Source: Acidimicrobiia bacterium
Lineage (GTDB): Bacteria > Actinomycetota > Acidimicrobiia > Acidimicrobiales > SZUA-35
DNA: 5,949 nt
NCBI GenBank assembly: GCA_029857855.1
Contig: JAOUGG010000189.1
Coordinates: forward strand, 1-5,949
Reading direction: 5' to 3'
A program made the position numbers and the translations under genes. The notes beneath the pieces were generated by a model. The model was not told the origin of the DNA. It ran no database searches and saw nothing but the letters and a program-made list of their open reading frames with translations. Positions 1 to 5,949 of this stretch are shown piece after piece. Numbering within the stretch: the stretch's first letter is position 1; each line of letters begins with the position of its first letter.

Positions 1-13
1 GCATCGACTCCTT

Positions 14-67
14 CACTCGGGGCACTCGGGGCACTCGGGGCACTCGGGGCACTCGGGGCACTTGGGC
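14..67. repeat. 9-bp tandem repeat (CACTCGGGG), five perfect copies plus one degenerate
   Basis: CACTCGGGG is repeated head to tail without a break at 14-22, 23-31, 32-40, 41-49 and 50-58. A decayed sixth copy (CACTTGGGC) follows at 59-67. The period is a multiple of three, so any reading frame through it stays open; plus-strand frame 1 would read a Gly-Ala-Leu repeat, but that frame runs in from outside the window and stops at 100-102 with no recognisable domain. It lies downstream of the HAD/acyltransferase gene and is most simply an intergenic minisatellite. The remaining bases up to that gene's stop show no other gene I can support. Confidence 0.9.
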
Positions 68-163
68 GGCCCGACGGCCGCGCTCGATGGATAGAACGGT
101 AGCCCGTCCACCGAGCCTCGTCGACCGAATTACGTTCGGCCGCGCTGGAAGACGGGATTGCGA

Positions 164-180
164 CTCCGGCGACTCCGGAG
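164..180 (-). terminator. possible GC hairpin terminator after the HAD/acyltransferase gene
   Basis: CTCCGG (164-169) and CCGGAG (175-180) form a perfect 6-bp stem with a 5-nt loop, starting 17 bases past the stop codon on the minus strand. There is no U-run after it on that strand, so it is not a classical intrinsic terminator. U-less hairpins have been proposed to end transcripts in actinobacteria. Position is the main support; it could be a chance GC-rich palindrome. Confidence 0.3.
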
Positions 181-197
181 ACTGCTGCGGCCGCCGG

Positions 198-1613
198 TCA
201 GCCGGGCTCGGGGATGTTGCCCCCGGGATAGGTCAACGCCAGTTCCGCCTCGGTCGGCGTCCGGGACTCGCGGGCCTCTGCCGGGAGGAGGTCGACGATG
301 CGGGCCATCAGATCCGCCGTTGCCGCGTCGAGGTCGTCGTCCGACAAGCCGGTTGGGAGATGGTACGGCTCGCCGACGGTGACCGTGATCGTCGGCGGGT
401 CGGCCAGGTTCATCACGTAGGGCACGCGACTGGAGCGGGGCCAGGCCTTCTCGGTGCCCCACAGACCCATCGGGACGATCGGGGACCCGGTGTCGCGGGC
501 GAGGCGGACCGCGCCGTAGCGGCCCATGAGCTTCGGCTCGAAGAAGGCCGGCCCACGGGGAATCGTGCCCTGCGGGAACACGGCGATCAACTCGCCGGCC
601 CCCAGCGCCCGGGCCGCCTGCATCATCGGCTCGTCGCTTCCACTCCCCCGGTCGACGCGAATGGCGCCGAGCGCTTTGACCAGCGAACCGACCAGCGGCG
701 CATCGGTCACTTCCTTCTTGGCCAGAAAGCGAGCCGGTCGGCCCCGCCGGCCGATTGCGTGGGCCACCAACGCCGGGTCGAGATAGCTGCGATGGTTCGG
801 GGTGACGATGCACGCTCCGTCGGCCGGAAGGTTGTCGAGGCCGTGAAGCTCGATATGCAGCCATGGCCACAGCTGCGGCTGGGCCACGGTGTTGATGACC
901 TCCTGGAGCTCGACCCCCAGCGGTTTGGGCACACCCTCGGGGGCGTTGAACCAGACCCGGGGCCAACGTCGGGCCACGGCGAAAGCGAACAAACGCGGGT
1001 CGGGATTCACTGCCACCGGATTGCCCACCTTCGACAGCATGGGCACGTCGAAGATGCTGTCGGAGTAGGCGTAGCTTTCGCTGAGGTCGACGACGTTGGC
1101 CCGGGCCCATGCCTCCACCGAGCGGCCCTTGCCCAGGGACCACACGAATTCGCCGTCGATCGTGCCGTCGTAGGTTCCATCCGGTCCGACCCGGTAGCGG
1201 GTGGCGAGGACGTCGTCGAATTCGAGGAGATCGGCCATGGGTTTGATCACGTCGTAAGGCGTGGTGGTGGCCAGGACGAGCTTGCGGCCCGCCTCCCGGT
1301 GTTCGGCCACGGTGGCAAGCGCAAACGGCTCGACCTGGGCCATGAGCTCCTCGGCCAGGTCGTGGCCGGCCTGGCGAACCGCTTCGGCGGGCCAGCCCTT
1401 CGCGGCCCGAGCGCCCTGGCGGGTGAGGAGAATCGACGGCAGTGTCTCGCCGAACACGTTGAAGAAACCGAACGCCAGCCCCTCGCCTGGGATGGACCGC
1501 TCCGGCAGAACGCCAACTCGACGGAGGGCTTTCGAGATCGTCGGACCGCTGGCCAGGGGGATGAGTGTGCGGTCCAGATCGAAGAAGGCGGCTGCTGCGG
1601 CTCTACGTGTCAT
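198..1613 (-). CDS. bifunctional HAD-IB family phosphatase / 1-acyl-sn-glycerol-3-phosphate acyltransferase (PlsC-type)
   Basis: A 471-residue fusion. Residues 1-220 are a HAD-IB hydrolase: motif I FFDLDRT with D12 (expected nucleophile) and D14, motif II ATTTP (115-119), Lys162, and the acidic motif YSDSIFD (183-189). Residues about 240-450 are a PlsC/LPLAT acyltransferase: NHRSYLD (H274 and D279 as the HX4D catalytic pair), GAIRVDRGS near 316-324, FPQGT (346-350) and VPMGLWG (380-386). The last block normally has FPEGT; here it has Gln348. By family, the acyltransferase half makes phosphatidic acid from lysophosphatidic acid at the inner membrane; the phosphatase substrate is unknown. Mycobacterial PlsC Rv2483c has the same fusion. 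I chose the ATG at 1611-1613 because motif I then falls at residue 10, as usual; a further in-frame ATG at 1757 lies inside tandem repeats and adds sequence unlike the family. A GGAG lies 13 bases upstream, rather far for a ribosome site. No hydrophobic signal or transmembrane segment is evident. Confidence 0.93.
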   Translation of the reverse strand: MTRRAAAAAFFDLDRTLIPLASGPTISKALRRVGVLPERSIPGEGLAFGFFNVFGETLPSILLTRQGARAAKGWPAEAVRQAGHDLAEELMAQVEPFALATVAEHREAGRKLVLATTTPYDVIKPMADLLEFDDVLATRYRVGPDGTYDGTIDGEFVWSLGKGRSVEAWARANVVDLSESYAYSDSIFDVPMLSKVGNPVAVNPDPRLFAFAVARRWPRVWFNAPEGVPKPLGVELQEVINTVAQPQLWPWLHIELHGLDNLPADGACIVTPNHRSYLDPALVAHAIGRRGRPARFLAKKEVTDAPLVGSLVKALGAIRVDRGSGSDEPMMQAARALGAGELIAVFPQGTIPRGPAFFEPKLMGRYGAVRLARDTGSPIVPMGLWGTEKAWPRSSRVPYVMNLADPPTITVTVGEPYHLPTGLSDDDLDAATADLMARIVDLLPAEARESRTPTEAELALTYPGGNIPEPG

Positions 1614-1719
1614 GCGTTGGTTGCGTCTCCAGCCTGCCGTTCCGATCGGCGCGTTGGTCTCCCGAACCCGTCTTCCGGGCAACTCTTGCGCACAACTGTA
1701 GACCGGGTGCAACAAACGG

Positions 1720-1783
1720 GACACAGCGGAGATCGACACACGGCGAGATCGAGACACAGCGAGATCGGGACACGGCGAGATCG
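1720..1783. repeat. four tandem copies of a 16-bp unit upstream of the HAD/acyltransferase gene
   Basis: Copies lie at 1720-1735, 1736-1751, 1752-1767 and 1768-1783, with an exact 16-bp period. The consensus is close to GGACACGGCGAGATCG, and AGATCG ends every copy. The copies differ from each other by a few bases, so this is not a fresh duplication. The array sits between the terminator of the upstream small RNA and the start of the HAD/acyltransferase gene, about 107 bases before its ATG. It could be a multi-site protein-binding array or a decayed minisatellite. The rest of 1614-1803 shows no gene and no convincing promoter. Confidence 0.88.
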
Positions 1784-1803
1784 GTACAGAATGTAGTCAG
1801 GAC

Positions 1804-1920
1804 AAAATGAAAAGGACCGGCCGAGAATGGCCGGTCCTTTATTAAAGATGTCCGGGCTGAAGGGGGGACAAGCCCGGACTTCGAGCAGATGCTGGAGGGG
1901 GAACCAGACTGTTCGAGTTA
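1804..1920 (-). ncRNA. 6C: 6C small RNA (two C-loop hairpins plus terminator; B11-like)
   Basis: Read on the minus strand, the stretch folds into three consecutive hairpins. The first (1916-1881) has an outer 8-position stem UCGAACAG/CUGCUCGA with one A-C mismatch and an inner CUGG/CCAG stem, closing the loop UUCCCCCU. The second (1879-1850) is a perfect 9-bp stem GUCCGGGCU/AGCCCGGAC around UGUCCCCCCUUC, with six C in a row. The third (1840-1811) is the terminator. Two stems with C-run loops followed by an intrinsic terminator define the actinobacterial 6C motif, called B11 in Mycobacterium tuberculosis, where the C-rich loops pair with G-rich sites on target mRNAs. From memory, B11 lies beside Rv3661, also a HAD-IB hydrolase gene, so the HAD neighbour fits. 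A near-consensus promoter begins 7-8 bases upstream of the predicted 5' end, giving an RNA of about 115 nt. One loop has only five C, a mild departure. The ends are inferred, not measured. Confidence 0.87.
1811..1840 (-). terminator. intrinsic terminator of the 6C RNA
   Basis: A perfect 12-bp stem, AAAGGACCGGCC (1811-1822) with GGCCGGTCCTTT (1829-1840), encloses a 6-nt loop. On the minus strand the stem is followed by UCAUUUUGUC, a broken U-run. On the plus strand the tail is AUUAAAG, which is weaker. It ends the small RNA and separates it from the HAD/acyltransferase gene on the same strand. It could also stop plus-strand transcription, but no gene on that side needs it. Confidence 0.9.
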
Positions 1921-1923
1921 CGT

Positions 1924-2028
1924 GCCATGCTATGGCCCCACCCGCCATCTGTCAACGCGTTTCGATAGATATACGCCATCATCTAGAGAGATCGGGCGGA
2001 TACCTCTGTGGCAGTTCTGTGCCATCAT
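1924..2028. promoter_or_regulatory. repeated GCCAT motifs in the divergent 6C / LysR control region
   Basis: GCCAT occurs at 1924-1928, 1944-1948, 1975-1979 and 2021-2025, with an inverted copy ATGGC at 1932-1936. The last two direct copies extend to GCCATCAT (1975-1982 and 2021-2028). The first copy and the inverted one make a perfect dyad over the -10 box of the small-RNA promoter. TAGAT (1966-1970) and ATCTA (1981-1985) form a further small inverted repeat. LysR-type proteins usually bind upstream of their own gene in the region shared with a divergent target, so these are candidate operator sites. GCCAT is short and some copies may be chance. Confidence 0.4.
1927..1955 (-). promoter_or_regulatory. 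housekeeping sigma-type promoter for the 6C RNA
   Basis: On the minus strand TTGACA (1955-1950) is a perfect -35 box and TAGCAT (1932-1927) a good -10 box, with exactly 17 bases between. Transcription would start near 1920-1918, immediately before the first hairpin of the small RNA. The promoter, predicted start, hairpins and terminator are all in register, which supports each element. The -10 box sits in the middle of a GCCAT-GCT-ATGGC dyad (1924-1936), a plausible repressor site. Confidence 0.8.
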
Positions 2029-2036
2029 TATTCGCG

Positions 2037-2960
2037 ATGGACCTACGACAGCTTCAGGCGTTCCTCGCCGTGGTCGAACACGGAGGATTCACGGCCGCCG
2101 CCCGAGCGACCCACACGGTGCAGTCGAACATCTCGACCCATGTCGCCCGCCTGGAGCGGGAGCTCGAAGCGACCCTCATCGACCGGTCAACCGGGCGCCC
2201 CACCGAGGAGGGCGAGGCGGTCCTGACCAGGGTGCGTCGGATACAGACCGAACTGGCATCGCTCCAAGCCGACGTTTCGAGCCTGAGGGGTTCCCCCCGT
2301 GGCACGGTTCGCATCGGCATCATCGGCACCACCGCCCGGTGGCTGACGCCGATCCTGGCCGAGACCGTCGCCGCCAACTCACCCGACATCCATCTCGTCG
2401 TCGCCGATGGAACCACCCGTGCGATCGAGCTCCGCCTCCTCGACGGCGAACTCGATCTCGGGCTCGTCGGACTGCCGATCGACGATCCCGAGATCCGGAC
2501 GGCCGCCCTCTTCGACGAAGACCACGTCGTGGTCGGACCGCAGGATCATCCGCTGGCCAAGGCGAAAGGTCCGGTCGAGCTGGCCGACCTGGCCAAGTAC
2601 CCGCTCCTGCTTGCGGCGCCGGGCACGCCGTTCCGCCAGGAGGTCGACGAGACCTTCCGGTCGCGCGGGCTTCGTCCTCAGGCGAAGCTGGAGGTGGATG
2701 GGCTTCGCCTGCTGGCCTCCTTGGCCTTTCAGGGGTTCGGTATCGCGATCGTGCCGGCGACGGCGGCACCCGGTTGGGTGGGCGGTCCATGGACGAGGAT
2801 CAACGTCGAGGGCCTGTCGAGGCGCACCGTCGGGCTGGCGGTGCGCCGCCGGGGCATGCCGACCGTGGCCGCCCAGGCCACGGTCAACATCCTGCGGGGC
2901 ATCATCGCCGCCCAGGCCACCGAAGTTCCGGGCCTCCACCCGTTGGGCACGTCCGATTGA
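2037..2960 (+). CDS. LysR-family transcriptional regulator
   Basis: A 307-residue protein of normal LysR-type length. It opens with MDLRQLQAFLAVVEHGGFTA, the typical start of the winged helix-turn-helix (residues 1-60). The recognition helix region is around TVQSNISTHVARLERELE (27-44), followed by the linker helix (about 60-85). Residues 90-290 match the periplasmic-binding-protein-like effector domain, with VRIGIIGTT at 91-99, LDLGLVGLP at 139-147 and GFGIAIVP at 233-240. I chose the ATG at 2037 because it begins exactly at the family N-terminus; the same frame is open further upstream but runs through the small-RNA gene. No Shine-Dalgarno sequence precedes this ATG, and CATTAT at 2026-2031 could be a -10 for a leaderless transcript, though no good -35 matches. 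The gene is divergent from the 6C RNA, with about 117 bases between the RNA's 5' end and the ATG, and lies 55 bases upstream of the carboxyltransferase gene. The effector cannot be told from sequence. Confidence 0.93.
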   Translation: MDLRQLQAFLAVVEHGGFTAAARATHTVQSNISTHVARLERELEATLIDRSTGRPTEEGEAVLTRVRRIQTELASLQADVSSLRGSPRGTVRIGIIGTTARWLTPILAETVAANSPDIHLVVADGTTRAIELRLLDGELDLGLVGLPIDDPEIRTAALFDEDHVVVGPQDHPLAKAKGPVELADLAKYPLLLAAPGTPFRQEVDETFRSRGLRPQAKLEVDGLRLLASLAFQGFGIAIVPATAAPGWVGGPWTRINVEGLSRRTVGLAVRRRGMPTVAAQATVNILRGIIAAQATEVPGLHPLGTSD

Positions 2961-2983
2961 GGGATCCGCAACGCCGCTACCGT
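2957..2983 (+). promoter_or_regulatory. weak candidate promoter before the carboxyltransferase gene
   Basis: TTGAGG (2957-2962) and TACCGT (2978-2983) resemble -35 and -10 boxes, but the spacer is only 15 bases. Transcription would begin near 2990, just before an ATG at 2993 that opens an eight-codon reading frame ending on the carboxyltransferase start. The alternative is read-through from the LysR gene across a 55-base gap. Confidence 0.25.
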
Positions 2984-3015
2984 GAGCTGACCATGACCAG
3001 CAGGTTCCAGGTGAC

Positions 3016-4353
3016 ATGACCGACACAGAAGCGGAGACACCGTCGCTCACCACGTTCCGGCAGACCAGGCTGGGTGAACATCGGGTCGTGTTGGCATCGA
3101 CCGGAGCCAACGCTGCGGAGCCGGTCCTCCGGGCGGTCGACGGCCGGCGGCTCTCATCCGCGATCCGCCAGGCCAACGATCAACGTATCCCGTTCGTTCT
3201 GACCCTACGCAGCACTGGCGTGGACGTCGAGGACGGGATCGGCGCCGCCGCCGGATGGGCCGGTGCGGCCCGCGAACTGGTGCAGGCGAGCGGCGTCGTC
3301 CCCACCGTGGCCATCGTCTCGGGACCGGTGGTGTCCGGGCCCGCCCTCCTCCTGGGTCTTTTCGACATCGTGATCCTCACCAACGATTCCTACGTCTACG
3401 TCAACGGTCCTCGTAACGTCGAAACCTACACGGGAGTCCCGATCTCGGGGATCGAGCTGGGTGGAGCGTCGACCCACCTCCGTTCGACGGGGCTGGCGTC
3501 GATGCTGGTGGACGACGTCGACGAGGCATTGGCGATAACCGAGGACATCCTCGCCCACCTCCCCGGCAGCGTCGATCATCTCCCGCAGGTCATGGAGACC
3601 AGTGACCCCGACGACCGTCCCTGCTCCGGCCTCGGCGCGCTACTGCCCACGACGCCGGCCGGGTCCTACGACGTCCGCGACGTCATCGCCGAAGTCGTCG
3701 ACGACGGCCACTTCCTCGAGCTGCGGGCCGGCTGGTCGCCGAATCTGGTCACCGGGTTCGCCGCCCTCGGTGGCATACCGGTTGGCATCGTCGCCAACCA
3801 GACCCAGTCGCTCGCCGGCAGCATCGACATTCCCGCCGCTCAAAAAGGCGGGCGGTTCGTGGCGATGTGTGATGCCTTCAACGTTCCCCTCATCACCATG
3901 GTCGACACGTCAGGCTTCCTCCCCGGCAAGGACCTCGAATGGCGGGGCATGATACGCCACGGCGCACAAATGGCGTTCGCCTACGCCCGGGCCACCGTCC
4001 CCCGGATCGGGCTCATCCTGCGCAAGTCCTACGGCGGTGCCTACATCGTCATGGATTCCGTCAAGATGGGCAACGACCTCATGCTGGCGTGGCCTTCGGC
4101 CGAAGTCGCCGTGATGGGGGCCAAGGGCGCCGTCGAGATCCTGCACCGCACATCCTCGCCGGAGGAGCGGGCCACACTCGAGGCGGGCTACGAAGCCCAG
4201 TACCTGACGCCGTATCCGGCCGCCGAACGTTCGTCGATCACCGGCGTCATCGACCCGTCCGACACCAGGCGGGAACTCGTCGCCGGGCTGCGGATGCTGA
4301 GCTCCAAGCGGGAGCGCCTGCCGGGCCGCCGCCACGACAACTCGCCCCTGTGA
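3016..4353 (+). CDS. acyl-CoA carboxylase carboxyltransferase (beta) subunit, AccD/PccB family, with divergent N-terminal domain
   Basis: A 445-residue member of the biotin-dependent carboxyltransferase family, which moves CO2 from carboxybiotin to acetyl- or propionyl-CoA. The C-terminal half is well conserved: VGIVANQ (256-262), FVAMCDAFNVPLITMVDTSG (281-300), FLPG (301-304), RKSYGGAYIVM (336-346) with G340-G341 forming the expected oxyanion hole, and WPSAEVAVMGAKGA (359-372). The end, with DNSPL, resembles the NIPL/NVPL ends of relatives. Ile344, right after GGAY, is at a position reported in Streptomyces AccB/PccB to affect acyl-CoA choice; Ile fits acetyl-CoA use. The N-terminal half is unusual: the usual opening of about 60-90 residues is missing, the SGGAR-like segment reads RSTGVD, and the paired glycines are Ser107-Gly108. 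Family members usually have 470-540 residues; AccD6 (473) is the nearest I can recall. The start at 3016 has a weak AGGTG at 3009-3013. No biotin carboxylase/BCCP gene is in the window. An enzymatically altered paralogue is possible. Confidence 0.88.
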   Translation: MTDTEAETPSLTTFRQTRLGEHRVVLASTGANAAEPVLRAVDGRRLSSAIRQANDQRIPFVLTLRSTGVDVEDGIGAAAGWAGAARELVQASGVVPTVAIVSGPVVSGPALLLGLFDIVILTNDSYVYVNGPRNVETYTGVPISGIELGGASTHLRSTGLASMLVDDVDEALAITEDILAHLPGSVDHLPQVMETSDPDDRPCSGLGALLPTTPAGSYDVRDVIAEVVDDGHFLELRAGWSPNLVTGFAALGGIPVGIVANQTQSLAGSIDIPAAQKGGRFVAMCDAFNVPLITMVDTSGFLPGKDLEWRGMIRHGAQMAFAYARATVPRIGLILRKSYGGAYIVMDSVKMGNDLMLAWPSAEVAVMGAKGAVEILHRTSSPEERATLEAGYEAQYLTPYPAAERSSITGVIDPSDTRRELVAGLRMLSSKRERLPGRRHDNSPL

Positions 4354-4404
4354 CCGGCGGCCGGCACGGCTCGGATCGAACCACACGCCGGGCCCAAACC
4401 AAAC

Positions 4405-4457
4405 AATCGAAGCGATTAGGACCGCAGGGTACCCCACCCGCTAGATTCGATTCCGAA
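4405..4457 (+). promoter_or_regulatory. candidate gltA control region with two small dyads
   Basis: AATCG-AAG-CGATT (4405-4417) and TTCG-ATTC-CGAA (4446-4457) are inverted repeats lying on either side of, and overlapping, a possible -10 box TAGATT (4442-4447). No -35 box at 16-18 bases is convincing, so the promoter call is weak. Start of transcription near 4454 would leave a leader of about 150 bases before gltA. The rest of 4354-4607 contains a small CGGGG/CCCCG hairpin (4494-4510) and a nine-codon frame (4564-4593), but no gene I can support. Confidence 0.28.
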
Positions 4458-4594
4458 ACAACCATCCATATCGGTCGATAGGTACCTGCACAACGGGGTG
4501 TGGATCCCCGGACCGCGGGCAAACGTGAAACAGGGCGGCTGCCGACGGTTCGACGAGACCCGGATGACAACCCGCCAGCGTCACCAGCCTTGAG

Positions 4595-4601
4595 AGAGAG
4601 G
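4595..4601 (+). promoter_or_regulatory. ribosome binding site fixing the GTG start of gltA
   Basis: AGAGAGG ends six bases before the GTG at 4608. It is the only good Shine-Dalgarno-like sequence near the beginning of the citrate synthase frame, so it selects this GTG over the in-frame GTG at 4500. The additional 36 residues that the upstream start would add do not look like citrate synthase. Confidence 0.75.
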
Positions 4602-4607
4602 ACAACC

Positions 4608-5879
<1,272 letters not shown>

Positions 5880-5882
5880 ACG

Positions 5883-5949
5883 TCAGCCCGCCCGGGCGAC
5901 ATCCACCAGAATCTTCCCAACGTTGGCGTTGGATTCCATGTAGCGGTGG
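5883..5949 (-). CDS. C-terminal end of a zinc-type alcohol dehydrogenase / quinone oxidoreductase-like protein (partial)
   Basis: The minus strand from the right edge encodes HRYMESNANVGKILVDVA followed by three residues and a TGA at 5885-5883. A histidine-rich start, then (A)HRYMESN-N-GKI-L and a short tail, is the usual last segment of medium-chain dehydrogenases of the zinc-binding/NADPH:quinone oxidoreductase type. Only 21 residues are present; the rest lies beyond the window, so the substrate cannot be inferred. It is convergent with gltA, with three bases between the two stop codons. Confidence 0.78.
   Translation of the reverse strand, partial: HRYMESNANVGKILVDVARAG

Noticed and set aside
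14..67. CRISPR-like array
   Set aside because: The 9-bp units are contiguous with no spacers; it is a simple tandem repeat. The same holds for the 16-bp array at 1720-1783.
87..1796. A 569-residue open frame on the plus strand
   Set aside because: It is antisense to the HAD/acyltransferase gene, which has clear catalytic motifs. The plus-strand translation is Arg/Gly/Val-rich without any domain, as expected for a high-GC shadow frame, and its end runs into the 16-bp repeats.
1811..1916. Plus-strand riboswitch or leader of the LysR gene formed by the three hairpins
   Set aside because: The plus-strand reading gives G-rich loops of no known riboswitch class and puts the terminator hairpin first, while the minus strand has a near-perfect promoter, C-rich loops and the better U-rich tail.
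1827..2036. N-terminal extension of the LysR gene to the ATG at 1827
   Set aside because: The additional 70 residues precede the canonical MDLRQLQAF start, would be encoded across the small RNA and its promoter, and do not resemble any LysR domain.
2285..2298. GAGGGG-TT-CCCC palindrome inside the LysR gene as a terminator
   Set aside because: The two-base loop cannot close, there is no U-run, and it lies within an intact coding frame.
1889..3019. A 376-residue plus-strand frame overlapping the LysR gene
   Set aside because: It is a +1-type shadow dominated by Arg, Gly and Pro; the overlapping frame carries the LysR signatures.
4354..4391. Terminator after the carboxyltransferase gene (CCGGCG at 4354-4359 with CGCCGG at 4386-4391)
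   Set aside because: The arms are only 6 bp with a 26-base loop and no U-run follows; GC-rich chance pairing is more likely.

Overview
The window is GC-rich (roughly two-thirds G+C) bacterial chromosome. The protein families point to a high-GC actinobacterium: a fused HAD phosphatase/PlsC acyltransferase, a GltA close to mycobacterial GltA2, an AccD6-like carboxyltransferase, and a 6C-type small RNA, which is known essentially from Actinobacteria. An Acidimicrobiia-like lineage is my guess, from overall style only. No mobile element, CRISPR array, tRNA or rRNA is visible.

Left part (1-1613): a 9-bp tandem repeat lies near the left edge. Next comes a minus-strand gene for a 471-residue bifunctional protein, an N-terminal HAD-IB phosphatase joined to a C-terminal 1-acyl-glycerol-3-phosphate acyltransferase, with a GC-rich hairpin just after its stop.

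Middle (1614-2036), the most interesting part: this non-coding stretch is densely organised. It holds four tandem copies of a 16-bp unit and then, on the minus strand, a complete small-RNA gene. That gene has a TTGACA-N17-TAGCAT promoter, two consecutive hairpins with C-rich loops (CCCCC and CCCCCC), and a 12-bp terminator stem followed by a U-rich tail. This is the architecture of the actinobacterial 6C RNA. Its promoter region is shared with a divergent LysR-type regulator gene and carries several GCCAT/ATGGC motifs, one pair forming a dyad over the -10 box.

Right part (2037-5949): three plus-strand genes follow, a LysR-family regulator, a short acyl-CoA carboxylase carboxyltransferase (conserved C-half, eroded N-half) and citrate synthase GltA. 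The last two both use short acyl-CoA substrates (probably acetyl-CoA), so the block sits at the acetyl-CoA branch point between malonyl-CoA synthesis and the TCA cycle; regulation by the adjacent LysR is possible but unproven. A 254-bp leader region with small dyads precedes gltA. Three bases after gltA, the C-terminal end of a minus-strand zinc-type alcohol dehydrogenase/quinone oxidoreductase-like gene enters from the right edge.

Nothing here is a clear new defence or mobile system. The strongest non-routine result is the 6C RNA with its promoter, terminator and shared control region.
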